A DNA stretch of 13,246 bases from Christensenellaceae bacterium (GTDB lineage: Bacteria > Bacillota > Clostridia > Christensenellales > SZUA-584), in assembly GCA_012719815.1 (NCBI GenBank), contig JAAXZP010000273.1:1-13246 (forward strand), in the 5' to 3' direction. The notes beneath the pieces are model-generated. The model did not search any database. It was given only the letters and a program-made list of their open reading frames with translations, and was not told the origin of the DNA. Made by a program: the position numbers and the translations under genes. Below, in pieces: positions 1 through 7,051 of this stretch (positions are counted from its first letter, which is position 1; the number at the start of each line of letters is the position of its first letter).

Positions 1-203
1 ACCAGCGTGATGCGGTCAATATGGCGGAATATCACGGAGGCCAGGTTATATCCCAGCAATATCAGCAGCGACGCGCCCAGGCCAAACAGCGCGATGTCGG
101 TATTAAAAGCGCCATTTCTGAACGCCAGCAGCCCGCACGCCGCCAGTATAAACAGTATAGACAGCACCAGCATCGCGCCGGCGCCCCTTCTTTCCAGAAC
201 CAT
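1..203 (-). CDS. FtsW/RodA/SpoVE family cell-wall polymerase, N-terminal part only
   Basis: Only the first 67 codons are in the window; the gene runs off the left edge. The ATG at 203-201 directly follows the TAG stop of the FHA gene (TAGATG, no gap), which implies translational coupling. The visible peptide has two hydrophobic membrane segments, about residues 10-26 and 37-55, then a short hydrophilic stretch with FRHIDRITL. In the Clostridia-type SEDS proteins encoded beside FHA genes, two extra N-terminal helices precede a similar D-R motif at the start of the glycosyltransferase core. SEDS proteins polymerise peptidoglycan glycan strands with a partner penicillin-binding protein. The assignment rests on the FHA neighbour and the N-terminal pattern; the catalytic part is not visible. 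Another polytopic membrane protein is possible. Confidence 0.62.
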   Translation of the reverse strand, partial: MVLERRGAGAMLVLSILFILAACGLLAFRNGAFNTDIALFGLGASLLILLGYNLASVIFRHIDRITL

Positions 204-671
204 CTATTCGTCCTCGTCCCGCCCGTAATCGTTATCTTTCAGGTGTATCCGGGCCACTACGTTGCCGAAGCAGACAACATCGCCGTCGTATATCGGACAC
301 ACGTCGTCCACGAGCTGGCCGTTTACCGTCACGTCGCCGCGGCCCAGGCAGTTCACGTAAACCGTCCCGTTTTCCGCCTGGTATATCTGCGAATGGGCCT
401 TGTCCACGCTGCGGTCGTTGAAAACGATGTCCACCCGGCGCGAGCGGCCTATGGTGTTGCGGTTCATCAGCGAAATGTTTTGGCCCATCACGTCGTCCGG
501 TCCGGACAGTATCGTCATATAGCCGATGCTGCTGTGCGCCACGCCCAGAACGTACCGCTTATCCCGGTACTCCTTGACGGATATGCTGATCACGCCCAGC
601 AGCACGAGCGCCGCCGCAACCATGAACCAGAAACGCAGCGCCAGCGCAGCCGCCTCGTATACGCCGTCCAT
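204..671 (-). CDS. Membrane-anchored FHA-domain protein
   Basis: A 155-residue protein with one membrane helix (about 11-32), a linker and a C-terminal forkhead-associated domain (about 65-145). Visible FHA landmarks are the Gly-Arg of NTIGRS (75-76), the S/T-x-x-H region RSVDKAHSQI with His93, and the VNGQLV loop with Asn117. FHA domains bind phosphothreonine, so this one probably links a Ser/Thr kinase signal to cell-wall synthesis. The position usually held by the phosphate-contacting Ser, three residues before the His, is Asp90 here. The start is fixed by GAGGTG seven bases before the ATG. The gene is followed without a gap by an FtsW-like gene, a common clostridial arrangement that usually continues to a penicillin-binding protein. 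Product class is clear; the ligand is unknown. Confidence 0.88.
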   Translation of the reverse strand: MDGVYEAAALALRFWFMVAAALVLLGVISISVKEYRDKRYVLGVAHSSIGYMTILSGPDDVMGQNISLMNRNTIGRSRRVDIVFNDRSVDKAHSQIYQAENGTVYVNCLGRGDVTVNGQLVDDVCPIYDGDVVCFGNVVARIHLKDNDYGRDEDE

Positions 672-699
672 GAAGCATCACCTCTTCTGGTGCAATTGT

Positions 700-729
700 A
701 TCATATTTCGGTGAAAGTTAACCCAACAA
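700..729 (-). promoter_or_regulatory. Putative sigma-A promoter for the FHA-FtsW operon
   Basis: Reading leftward, TTGTTG (729-724) and TATGAT (705-700) are separated by 18 bases. The predicted transcript would start about 20 bases before the ATG of the FHA gene, just enough for the ribosome binding site. Predicted from consensus only. Confidence 0.5.
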
Positions 730-850
730 GTTTGTAAACGGTATGTGAACGCACATGCCAAATGATTGCCATTCTTCGCTTAAGGGGCATGTCTTGTGGC
801 AAAATGCAGTTATAACGGCCTTTTTCAGCATTGAGGGCGCGGAGCGTTAT

Positions 851-879
851 TTGACAAAGACAGGCCGTTGCTATATCAT
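851..879 (+). promoter_or_regulatory. Consensus sigma-A promoter of carD
   Basis: A perfect -35 TTGACA (851-856) and a TATCAT -10 (874-879) are separated by 17 bases. Transcription should begin near 886, giving a very short leader that contains almost nothing but AGGAGG (891-896). Half of a 7-bp inverted repeat (AACGGCC at 814-820, GGCCGTT at 863-869) falls in the spacer. Confidence 0.78.
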
Positions 880-902
880 ACTAATATAGTAGGAGGAAGG
901 CG

Positions 903-1379
903 ATGTTTCAGAAAGGAGAAAAAATTTCATATCCGATGCACGGCGCCGGCATCATCGAAGACATCGAGGAATGCACCGTTTTCGGTACAACCCAACGCTA
1001 TTACGTATTGAGGTTTTCCGACGGGGATGTCAAGGTGCGGGTGCCGGTGGAAAACGCGGAAAAAGCGGGGCTGCGCCGGGTTATCTCTCCTGATGAATGC
1101 GCGAAGGTGCTGGAGCTGCTCAAGCAGCCGGAGGACACGCCGGAATGCACCAACTGGAACCGCCGCAACCGCGAAAACCTGGAGAAAATGAAGTCGGGCG
1201 ACATATTCGAAATCGCCGCCGTCATCCGGAGCCTGCTGCGCCGCGAAACGCGCAAGAACCTCTCCTCCAGCGAAAAGAAAATGCTCGGCACGTCCATGCA
1301 GATACTCGCATCCGAGCTGGCGCTTGTGAAAGGCCAGAAGAACGAAGACATCATCAAGAGCATCACAGCCATGCTGTAG
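903..1379 (+). CDS. CarD family transcriptional regulator
   Basis: A 158-residue CarD/CdnL-type protein. CarD proteins bind the RNA polymerase beta subunit through an N-terminal RID domain (Tudor-like, about 1-55) and contact the upstream edge of the transcription bubble through a helical C-terminal domain. The GEKISYPMHGAGII opening and the RYYVLRFSDGD strand are typical of the RID domain. The segment NWNRRNRENLEKMKSGD (84-100), with Trp85, matches the DNA-side helical motif of the family. Length fits the usual size of about 160 residues. AGGAGG lies seven bases before the ATG. The gene has its own strong promoter and an intrinsic terminator that begins inside the reading frame, so it looks monocistronic although yacL follows. 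The same neighbour order occurs in other Bacillota. Confidence 0.93.
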   Translation: MFQKGEKISYPMHGAGIIEDIEECTVFGTTQRYYVLRFSDGDVKVRVPVENAEKAGLRRVISPDECAKVLELLKQPEDTPECTNWNRRNRENLEKMKSGDIFEIAAVIRSLLRRETRKNLSSSEKKMLGTSMQILASELALVKGQKNEDIIKSITAML

Positions 1380-1390
1380 CTCTTTTTTTA
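1356..1390 (+). terminator. Intrinsic terminator overlapping the end of carD
   Basis: The outer stem AAGAGC (1356-1361) pairs with GCTCTT (1379-1384). The inner stem ACAGC (1365-1369) pairs with GCTGT (1373-1377) around a CAT loop, with a 3x1 internal loop between the stems. A T tract runs to 1389. The TAG stop (1377-1379) lies inside the hairpin. Confidence 0.75.
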
Positions 1391-1492
1391 TTTATCAAAC
1401 ATCAGATAAATTAACCGTAATCTTTAAGATATATGACGAGGGTGTAAATTTTTTTTGTTTTTTGTCACAACTATATCTTGACGCGCGGCGTA

Positions 1493-1501
1493 TGGTATAA
1501 T
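1493..1501 (+). promoter_or_regulatory. Extended -10 promoter for the yacL-like gene
   Basis: TGG-TATAAT (1493-1501) is a perfect TGn extended -10 element. There is no good -35 at 16-18 bases; the TTGACG at 1478 is only 12 bases upstream. The start point would be near 1508, about 25 bases before the ATG. A T-rich tract lies upstream at 1449-1463. Confidence 0.6.
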
Positions 1502-1532
1502 ACTTCGGTAAAAATAAGTTGAGGTGCTACGA

Positions 1533-2633
1533 ATGGGCAGAAGGATTGCGCGTTTTTTCATCGTCCTGGTAGGAATCTTCGTAGGGCCCGGCAGCGCCGC
1601 CCTGATATTCGATCTGCTCGGGCGTATCTACAATACCAACAATCCCTACACGTTGCTCCCCGACTGGATTACCCTGCTGATATTTATCGGCTCCGCCATA
1701 CTCTCCGGCATCATATTTTTGTTTTTATCCAAACCCATTGTTAATTTTCTGATCCAGTCGATTAGCGAGACCGAAAAAAGGCTCTCCAAACTTCCTACCG
1801 GCGTTGTGCTCTCCGCCGTGATCGGCATGATACTCGGCCTTTTAACGGCCTATTTGCTGACGCGGCTGGTAGACAGCATATTGGTCGAACTTAAGTGGGT
1901 GGCGAGCATCATCGACGTCGTCATATACATTGCCTGCGTCTATCTTGGAATATCCATACTGGTGCGCCACCGTCCCGAATTCCTCGATACCGGCTTTCGG
2001 CGCAGCCGCGAAGAAAAAGAAAAAGCCCGCGACGCCATGCTGGCGCGTCCCAAACTGCTGGACACCAGCGTCATCATCGACGGGCGCATATTCGACATCT
2101 GCAATACCGGCATACTGGAAGGCGCGCTCATCATCCCCGAATTCGTGCTGGACGAGCTGCGGCATATCGCCGACTCGGCGGATGATTTAAAGCGCAACCG
2201 CGGCCGCCGCGGGCTGGACGTATTAAAGCGCATTCAGACGGAGCTCAACATGCCCGTCAAGATCATGCATGCCGAAGTGGACGAAGCGTCCGAAGTGGAT
2301 TCCAAGCTGCTGTTTCTCGCAAAAAAAATGGACGCCGTCGTGGTCACCAACGATTTCAACTTGAACAAGGTGGCGGCGGTCAAAGGCGTGCGCGTGCTCA
2401 ACATCAACGAACTCGCCAACGCGGTGAAACCCGTGGTATTGCCGGGCGAAGAAATGCAGGTCACGATCATCAAGGACGGTAAGGAACCCGGCCAGGGTAT
2501 CGCCTACCTGGACGACGGCACGATGATTGTGGTGGAAGGAGGGCAAAACGAACACAACAAGCCGGTGAATGTTGTAGTCACCAGCGTGATTCAGACAGCT
2601 GCAGGCAGGATGATATTCGCAAGACTTAAGTAG
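1533..2633 (+). CDS. yacL: YacL-type membrane protein with PIN and TRAM domains
   Basis: A 366-residue protein with four predicted membrane helices (about 9-29, 46-66, 89-109 and 123-143), then a cytoplasmic PIN nuclease domain (about 174-296) and a C-terminal TRAM domain (about 302-364). The PIN acidic set is complete: Asp177 in LLDTSVIIDGRI, Glu208 in FVLDEL, Asp256 in EVDSKLL and Asp274 in TNDFN. This is the architecture of Bacillus YacL, a putative membrane-tethered ribonuclease whose substrate is not established to my knowledge. TRAM domains bind RNA. The ATG at 1533 is chosen because GAGGTG (1521-1526) is a ribosome binding site six bases upstream; an in-frame GTG at 1524 lies inside that site. 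The gene converges on spoVG, and I see no clear terminator in the 62 bases between them. Confidence 0.92.
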   Translation: MGRRIARFFIVLVGIFVGPGSAALIFDLLGRIYNTNNPYTLLPDWITLLIFIGSAILSGIIFLFLSKPIVNFLIQSISETEKRLSKLPTGVVLSAVIGMILGLLTAYLLTRLVDSILVELKWVASIIDVVIYIACVYLGISILVRHRPEFLDTGFRRSREEKEKARDAMLARPKLLDTSVIIDGRIFDICNTGILEGALIIPEFVLDELRHIADSADDLKRNRGRRGLDVLKRIQTELNMPVKIMHAEVDEASEVDSKLLFLAKKMDAVVVTNDFNLNKVAAVKGVRVLNINELANAVKPVVLPGEEMQVTIIKDGKEPGQGIAYLDDGTMIVVEGGQNEHNKPVNVVVTSVIQTAAGRMIFARLK

Positions 2634-2695
2634 GGTGTGAATAAGCTTTGTTCTTTAAGGCCGTTATGCCATAAAGTCAGCGCGCTTTTTGCCGA

Positions 2696-2980
2696 TCAAA
2701 CCGGAAAAGAAGCGTATTCCTTGTCGTCAGGCAAACTCTCGAATTTCTCAAGTATGGCGTTTTGTATCATCGATCTGGCCTCGGCGTTGATCGGATGCGC
2801 GATGTCTTTATATTCGCCGCTAGGCGTTCTGCGAGACGGCATCGCGATAAAATACCCGTTCTGCCCTTCGATGATCTTCATATCGTGCACTGCGAACATA
2901 TCATCAAACGTAACAGATACCACCGCCTTCAGCTTGCCCATGGTTTCAATTCGACGAATACGAATATCTGTGATATCCAT
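2696..2980 (-). CDS. spoVG: Septation/regulatory protein SpoVG
   Basis: A 94-residue SpoVG, close to the usual 84-97 residues. It opens with MDITDIRIRR and carries the family signature FDDMFAVHDMKIIEG (25-39), GYFIAMPSR (42-50) and the YKDIAHPI strand (57-64). SpoVG is a small nucleic-acid-binding regulator. In Bacillus it affects asymmetric septation and sporulation, and in other Gram-positives it affects virulence and capsule genes. The ATG at 2980 is chosen because AGGAGG lies six bases upstream; an in-frame earlier start would lie upstream of that site. The gene stands alone here, between convergent yacL and divergent tyrS, rather than next to glmU as in Bacillus. A sigma-H-type promoter candidate lies about 50-75 bases upstream. 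Confidence 0.95.
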   Translation of the reverse strand: MDITDIRIRRIETMGKLKAVVSVTFDDMFAVHDMKIIEGQNGYFIAMPSRRTPSGEYKDIAHPINAEARSMIQNAILEKFESLPDDKEYASFPV

Positions 2981-3027
2981 AAGAAACCTCCTATGCAAGA
3001 CCTAAGCAAGACATGACTGTGGTATAA

Positions 3028-3057
3028 AAATTCGCTATTGACCTTAAGTTTTCCTGC
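3028..3057 (-). promoter_or_regulatory. Putative sigma-H promoter of spoVG
   Basis: Reading leftward, GCAGGAAAA (3057-3049), a 12-base spacer and AGCGAATTT (3036-3028) fit the Bacillus sigma-H consensus RnAGGAwWW-N11/12-RnnGAATww at every defined position. The predicted start is about 40 bases before the spoVG ATG. spoVG of Bacillus subtilis is a classical sigma-H gene, which raises the prior. I did not find a better sigma-A promoter at this place. Confidence 0.55.
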
Positions 3058-3138
3058 TTTACATTGTTTCATTTTAAATTTTTACCCAATATATGGCTTG
3101 ATTTGTCGCCTGATGCCGATATGCGACGGACAGCAATA

Positions 3139-3167
3139 TTGCCACGCGCTGTCAAAGCCGCTATAAT
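3139..3167 (+). promoter_or_regulatory. Sigma-A promoter of tyrS
   Basis: TTGCCA (3139-3144) and a perfect TATAAT (3162-3167) are 17 bases apart. The start would be near 3174, giving a leader of about 24 bases with AAGGAG at 3186-3191. That leaves no room for a T-box leader. Confidence 0.75.
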
Positions 3168-3197
3168 GGCAAGGAAGCTTTTTGCAAGGAGACGGCA

Positions 3198-4418
3198 ATG
3201 TCAACAAACGTATACGATGTGCTGGTGGAAAGAGGATTTTTGCGTCAGGTGACGCACGAAGGGCTCAAGGAGCTGCTGGGCCGGGAGAGCGTCACGTTCT
3301 ATATCGGCTTCGACCCCACGGCAGACAGCCTGCATGTGGGCCATTATGTGCAGCTTATGGCGATGGCGCATATGCAGCGCGCAGGCCACAAGCCCATTGC
3401 TTTGATCGGCGGCGGCACCACAATGGTGGGCGACCCTTCCGGCCGTACCGACCTTCGGCAAATGCTGAGCGCGGAGGAAATCCAGCGCAACGCGAACGCT
3501 TTCAAGCAGCAGATCAGCCGATTTCTGGACTTCGGCCCCGGCAAGGCGCAGATGCTCAACAACGCCGACTGGCTGCTGCCGCTTAACTACATCGAATTCC
3601 TGCGCGATATTGGCGTCTATTTCTCCGTCAACCGGATGCTCACGGCGGAGTGCTATAAATCCCGCATGGAAAAGGGCCTCACATTCCTGGAATTCAACTA
3701 CATGCTGATGCAGGCTTACGACTTTTTGTACCTCAACCGCCATTACGGCTGCAAGCTGCAGATGGGCGGCGACGACCAGTGGTCCAATATCCTCGCCGGC
3801 GCAGACCTCATCCGCCGCAAGGAGAGGAAGGAAGCGTACGGCATGACGTTCTCTCTGCTACTAACTAGCGACGGCCGCAAGATGGGCAAAACGCAGAAAG
3901 GCGCGGTATGGCTGGACGCCAACAAAACCTCGCCTTACGAGTTCTACCAGTACTGGCGCAACATCGCAGACAGCGACGTGGAAAAATGCCTGTCGCTGCT
4001 CACGTTCCTGCCGATGGACGAGGTGCGCCGCCTGTGCAGCTACAAGGACGAGCGAATTAACGACGCCAAGATCGTGCTCGCTTACGAGCTGACGCGGCAG
4101 GTACACGGCCAGGAGGAAGCGGACAAGGCCAAGGCAGCTGCGGAGGCGCTTTTTGGAGGCGGCGCGGAAGGCGGCTCCATCCCCGAAACCCAAATCGACA
4201 GCGTGGAAAACCTGCTGCTGGTGGACCTGCTGCAAACGTGCAAGCTCACATCGTCCCGCGGCGAAGGCCGTCGCCTCATCGCGCAGGGCGGCATCGCGCT
4301 GAACGGCAATAAGGTGACTGAAGAGTTCCTGCCCGTCACGGAAGACCTGTTCCAGGACGGCGCGCTGCTCATCAAAAAGGGTAAAAAAGTGTTCCACCGC
4401 GTGGTGCTGAAAAAATGA
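3198..4418 (+). CDS. tyrS: Tyrosine--tRNA ligase, TyrS type
   Basis: A 406-residue class I aminoacyl-tRNA synthetase that charges tRNA-Tyr with tyrosine in the cytoplasm. The HIGH signature is HVGH (46-49) in the DPTADSLHVGH context, and the KMSKS loop is KMGKT (228-232), a form common in bacterial TyrRS. The segment LQMGGDDQWSN (187-197) belongs to the tyrosine/tyrosyl-adenylate site. A C-terminal S4-like RNA-binding domain spans about 337-400, with GGIALNGNKV as its core. Length matches the TyrS family at about 400-420 residues. AAGGAG lies six bases before the ATG. The gene overlaps the next one by four bases (ATGA), so the two are an operon. Confidence 0.97.
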   Translation: MSTNVYDVLVERGFLRQVTHEGLKELLGRESVTFYIGFDPTADSLHVGHYVQLMAMAHMQRAGHKPIALIGGGTTMVGDPSGRTDLRQMLSAEEIQRNANAFKQQISRFLDFGPGKAQMLNNADWLLPLNYIEFLRDIGVYFSVNRMLTAECYKSRMEKGLTFLEFNYMLMQAYDFLYLNRHYGCKLQMGGDDQWSNILAGADLIRRKERKEAYGMTFSLLLTSDGRKMGKTQKGAVWLDANKTSPYEFYQYWRNIADSDVEKCLSLLTFLPMDEVRRLCSYKDERINDAKIVLAYELTRQVHGQEEADKAKAAAEALFGGGAEGGSIPETQIDSVENLLLVDLLQTCKLTSSRGEGRRLIAQGGIALNGNKVTEEFLPVTEDLFQDGALLIKKGKKVFHRVVLKK

Positions 4419-5029
4419 TCACTGTCCGGGGCCGCACGGAAACCACGCTCGTCGTCAAGAAATCGCGGTTTATCGGCCTCGTTTGCCGCGTCTCAAATGA
4501 AGCGGAAGCGCAGCAGGCGCGGGAAGAGCGGCGGCGCCAGCACCGCGACGCGCGCCATCATTGCTTTGCATACCTGCTGGAGAGCGGCGCCATGCGCTGC
4601 AGCGACGACGGCGAGCCGCAGGGCACCGCAGGCCAGCCCATGCTGGAGGTTTTAAAGCGCTCCGGCCTTGCCGACGTGCTGGTCGTCTCCACGCGCTACT
4701 TCGGCGGCATACTGCTGGGCGCGCCCGGTCTGGTACGCGCTTATACGCAGAGCGCAGCGGACACGCTGGAAGCCGCGCCCAAGGTCCAGCTTGTTCCGTG
4801 CCGGGTCTACAACTGTACGTTCGACTTTTCATCGTGGGCGCGCGTGCAAACGCCCCTCACCCAGGCCGGCTATGTCGCGGACGACATCTGCTACACCAAT
4901 GCGGTGCGCGTCCGTTTTCTCATTCAACAGGGCATGGAAAACCGTTTCCTCAATCATGTTCAAAACCTGACGCAAGGCCAAACGGTGCCCGAATACATGG
5001 GCGACCGCATGATGGAGCGCGATATTTAG
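4415..5029 (+). CDS. YigZ/IMPACT family protein
   Basis: A 204-residue protein of the YigZ/YvyE (UPF0029, IMPACT) family. The N-terminal domain carries the diagnostic DDGEPQGTAGQPML (64-77) and TRYFGGILLGAPGLVRAY (93-110). The C-terminal part, about 130-200, corresponds to the DUF1949 domain. The yeast and mammalian relatives YIH1 and IMPACT regulate translation by binding GCN1; the bacterial role is not defined, although RNA or ribosome-linked functions have been suggested. The start codon overlaps the tyrS stop (ATGA), indicating coupled translation. A strong terminator follows 15 bases after the stop. The 203 bases between that terminator and the end of rho hold no gene that I can support, only a weak hairpin at 5136-5153. 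Confidence 0.92.
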   Translation: MITVRGRTETTLVVKKSRFIGLVCRVSNEAEAQQAREERRRQHRDARHHCFAYLLESGAMRCSDDGEPQGTAGQPMLEVLKRSGLADVLVVSTRYFGGILLGAPGLVRAYTQSAADTLEAAPKVQLVPCRVYNCTFDFSSWARVQTPLTQAGYVADDICYTNAVRVRFLIQQGMENRFLNHVQNLTQGQTVPEYMGDRMMERDI

Positions 5030-5043
5030 CCTGTTTCTCTTCC

Positions 5044-5067
5044 AGCCGCTACGCATGCGGCTTTTTT
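5044..5067 (+). terminator. Intrinsic terminator of the tyrS-yigZ operon
   Basis: The stem AGCCGC (5044-5049) pairs with GCGGCT (5057-5062) around a seven-base loop, followed at once by a T tract to 5067. There is no T tract on the other strand, so it should not serve rho. Confidence 0.85.
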
Positions 5068-5270
5068 AATTTCCCGCAGCGCACTCTCTCCGCCCGCTGG
5101 CCTGGGGCACTGCGCACGCCTTTGCTGGTTGCCGGCGCATACCAGTTTATGCGTCAAGCTTTTCAGAAACAGCAGCGGGCTGTCACCCGAAAAAACACGG
5201 CCCGGTCGGCTTCCATTCTTTTGAGCCAGCGCGGGCCGCAGTTGTTTGCAGGTTTTCTATAATATTAAAC

Positions 5271-6824
5271 TTAGTACCTCTTTGTGGGGAAGTTATACCC
5301 TTCCTTATCCCATATGGAGAGCCAGCCGCGCAGCTTATCCAGAAACGCGTCGTTGGTCTGCGTCTTGGCCATCATGCTGATGAGCTGCTCGGTAACTTCG
5401 GCGGTATTGCCGCTGGACAGCACCTTGCGGATCGCCCAGATGCCCTCCAGCTCCTTCTTGGGCAGCAGCAGCTCCTCGCGCCGCGTGGACGACTTGTTGA
5501 TATCGATGGCGGGGAATATTCGCCTTTCGGACAGCCTGCGATCCAGGTGGATCTCCATGTTGCCCGTACCCTTGAACTCCTCGTATATGATTTCGTCCAT
5601 GCGCGAGCCGGTATCGATCAGCGCAGTCGCGATAATGGTAAGACTTCCGCCGTTCTCGATGTTGCGCGCCGCGCCGAAGAACCGCTTGGGCTTATACAGC
5701 GAACCCGGGTCCAAACCGCCGGAAAGCGTGCGGCCGGTGGGCGGTATAATCAGGTTGTAGGCGCGCGCCAGCCGCGTGATGCTGTCCAGCAGCACCACCA
5801 CGTCCTTGCCCTGCTCCACCAGGCGTTTGGCGCGCTCAATGACCATCTCCGCAACGCGGGTGTGGTTTTCCGGCTTTTCATCAAACGTGGAATACACAAC
5901 TTCGCCGTCGATGGAGCGCTGCATGTCGGTCACTTCTTCGGGCCGTTCGTCGATCAGCAGCACTATGAGGTATACATCCGGGTAGTTCGCCCTGATGCTG
6001 TTGGCAATCTTTTTCAGCATGATGGTTTTGCCCGCTTTGGGAGGCGCCACCACCAGACCGCGCTGGCCCTTGCCGATAGGCGCTATCAGATCGATCAACC
6101 GTATGGCGAGGTCACGCCCGGCGCCGGGACGCTCCAGCGTGAAGCGCTCGTTCGGATGGATAGGCGTCAGCTCCTCAAACGGTTTGCGCGTCAGGCACTT
6201 CTCCACCGCGTCGTCGTTTACCTGCTCGATGTAGAGCAGCGCGTTGAGCTTCTCGGCGTCCTTGGCGGGGCGCGTTTTGCCCGTCACCTTGTCGCCTGTC
6301 TTGAGGTTAAACTTGCGTATCTGCGCCATCGACACGTAAACGTCCTTATTGCCGGGCAGATAGTTCTCGCTGCGCAGAAAACCGTAGCCTTCGGGCAGCA
6401 CCTCAAGAATACCCTCCGCATCGCCGCACTCGCCCTTGTTCAGAAGCTCGTTGACGGCGTCGTTGCCCATGACGTATTCGATGATCTTCTTTTCTTCGCC
6501 GTTTTTCTGCTCGCGGGCCGGCTCGCTGTCCCGCGGTTTCTCCCGGTGCTGCGGCTGTTCCGGCGCATCCTGCTGGTCGGCGGGGATCTCCTTCGCCTCC
6601 GCCGCTTCAGGCGCCTCTTCCCGTTCTTCCTTCATTTCCGCAGGGGCTTGAGCCGCCTGTTCGGCAGCCTGCTTCGCTGCCTCTTCGCGCGCCTTCCGGT
6701 CCAGCTCATAGAGCATATCCAGCAGCTCGCCCTTGCGGTACTTCGTAACCGATTTGATGCCTGCCATCTTGGCGATCTCACGGAGATCCATCAGGCTTTT
6801 TTCTTTCAACAAACTGATATCCAA
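5271..6824 (-). CDS. rho: Transcription termination factor Rho
   Basis: A 517-residue Rho, the hexameric RNA-dependent ATPase that releases transcripts. The N-terminal Rho_N-like helical domain (about 1-45, with LREIAKMAGI) is followed by a low-complexity Ala/Glu/Pro/Gln-rich insert (about 46-110). Next is the cold-shock-type RNA-binding domain (about 118-205, with GILEVLPEGYGFLR) and the ATPase core. Walker A is APPKAGKT (260-267), Walker B is VVVLLDSITR (342-351), and the Q-loop region contains LSGG (367-370). The TTG at 6824 is chosen because GGAG lies eight bases upstream; the TTG two codons earlier is only two bases from that site, and the downstream ATG at 6791 has no visible ribosome binding site. 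The gene is monocistronic with its own promoter and a leader of about 120 bases. No clear terminator follows it. Confidence 0.95.
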   Translation of the reverse strand: MDISLLKEKSLMDLREIAKMAGIKSVTKYRKGELLDMLYELDRKAREEAAKQAAEQAAQAPAEMKEEREEAPEAAEAKEIPADQQDAPEQPQHREKPRDSEPAREQKNGEEKKIIEYVMGNDAVNELLNKGECGDAEGILEVLPEGYGFLRSENYLPGNKDVYVSMAQIRKFNLKTGDKVTGKTRPAKDAEKLNALLYIEQVNDDAVEKCLTRKPFEELTPIHPNERFTLERPGAGRDLAIRLIDLIAPIGKGQRGLVVAPPKAGKTIMLKKIANSIRANYPDVYLIVLLIDERPEEVTDMQRSIDGEVVYSTFDEKPENHTRVAEMVIERAKRLVEQGKDVVVLLDSITRLARAYNLIIPPTGRTLSGGLDPGSLYKPKRFFGAARNIENGGSLTIIATALIDTGSRMDEIIYEEFKGTGNMEIHLDRRLSERRIFPAIDINKSSTRREELLLPKKELEGIWAIRKVLSSGNTAEVTEQLISMMAKTQTNDAFLDKLRGWLSIWDKEGYNFPTKRY

Positions 6825-6901
6825 GCACAAAACTCCTTTATTTATGTAAAAAAATAATTATAAACACACTAATACAGGCCTCTGTTTCATATTGGCAGCA
6901 G

Positions 6902-6939
6902 TTAGGGAACAAACATACTAAAAGAAGTTACAGCCCTAA
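6902..6939 (-). promoter_or_regulatory. Inverted repeat in the rho leader
   Basis: Within the predicted rho 5' untranslated region, TTAGGG and CCCTAA (6939-6934 and 6907-6902 read leftward) form a perfect 6-bp inverted repeat with a 26-base loop. Rho genes are autoregulated in some bacteria, so a structured leader is plausible, but no mechanism can be read from the sequence. Confidence 0.3.
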
Positions 6940-6950
6940 AGACCATTTTT

Positions 6951-6980
6951 ATTATATTATCGACTTTAGCGCATTGTCAA
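6951..6980 (-). promoter_or_regulatory. Consensus sigma-A promoter of rho
   Basis: Reading leftward, a perfect TTGACA (6980-6975) and a perfect TATAAT (6956-6951) are 18 bases apart in AT-rich surroundings. Transcription should begin near 6944, leaving an untranslated leader of about 120 bases. Confidence 0.8.
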
Positions 6981-7051
6981 TATACTTCAAAAACCCTTTG
7001 TTTATAATATTACCCCGTTTTTTTCAAAGTAATCAGGGCGGCTCCTCCTTT

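Noticed and set aside
1478..1501. TTGACG as the -35 box of the yacL promoter
   Set aside because: Its spacing to TATAAT is only 12 bases; the TGn extended -10 explains the promoter better.
2981..3197. T-box leader upstream of tyrS
   Set aside because: The promoter is only about 24 bases from the ribosome binding region and I see no T-box core sequence or attenuator.
5136..5153. Hairpin CGCATA/TATGCG in the yigZ-rho gap
   Set aside because: Six base pairs with no adjacent T tract on either strand close enough for a terminator, and no conserved context visible.
5547..6857. Long open frame of about 436 codons on the plus strand across rho
   Set aside because: It lies antisense to a clearly conserved Rho and has no recognisable protein features; it follows from codon bias in high-GC DNA. 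The same holds for the long plus-strand frame at 8767-9930 across the kinase gene.
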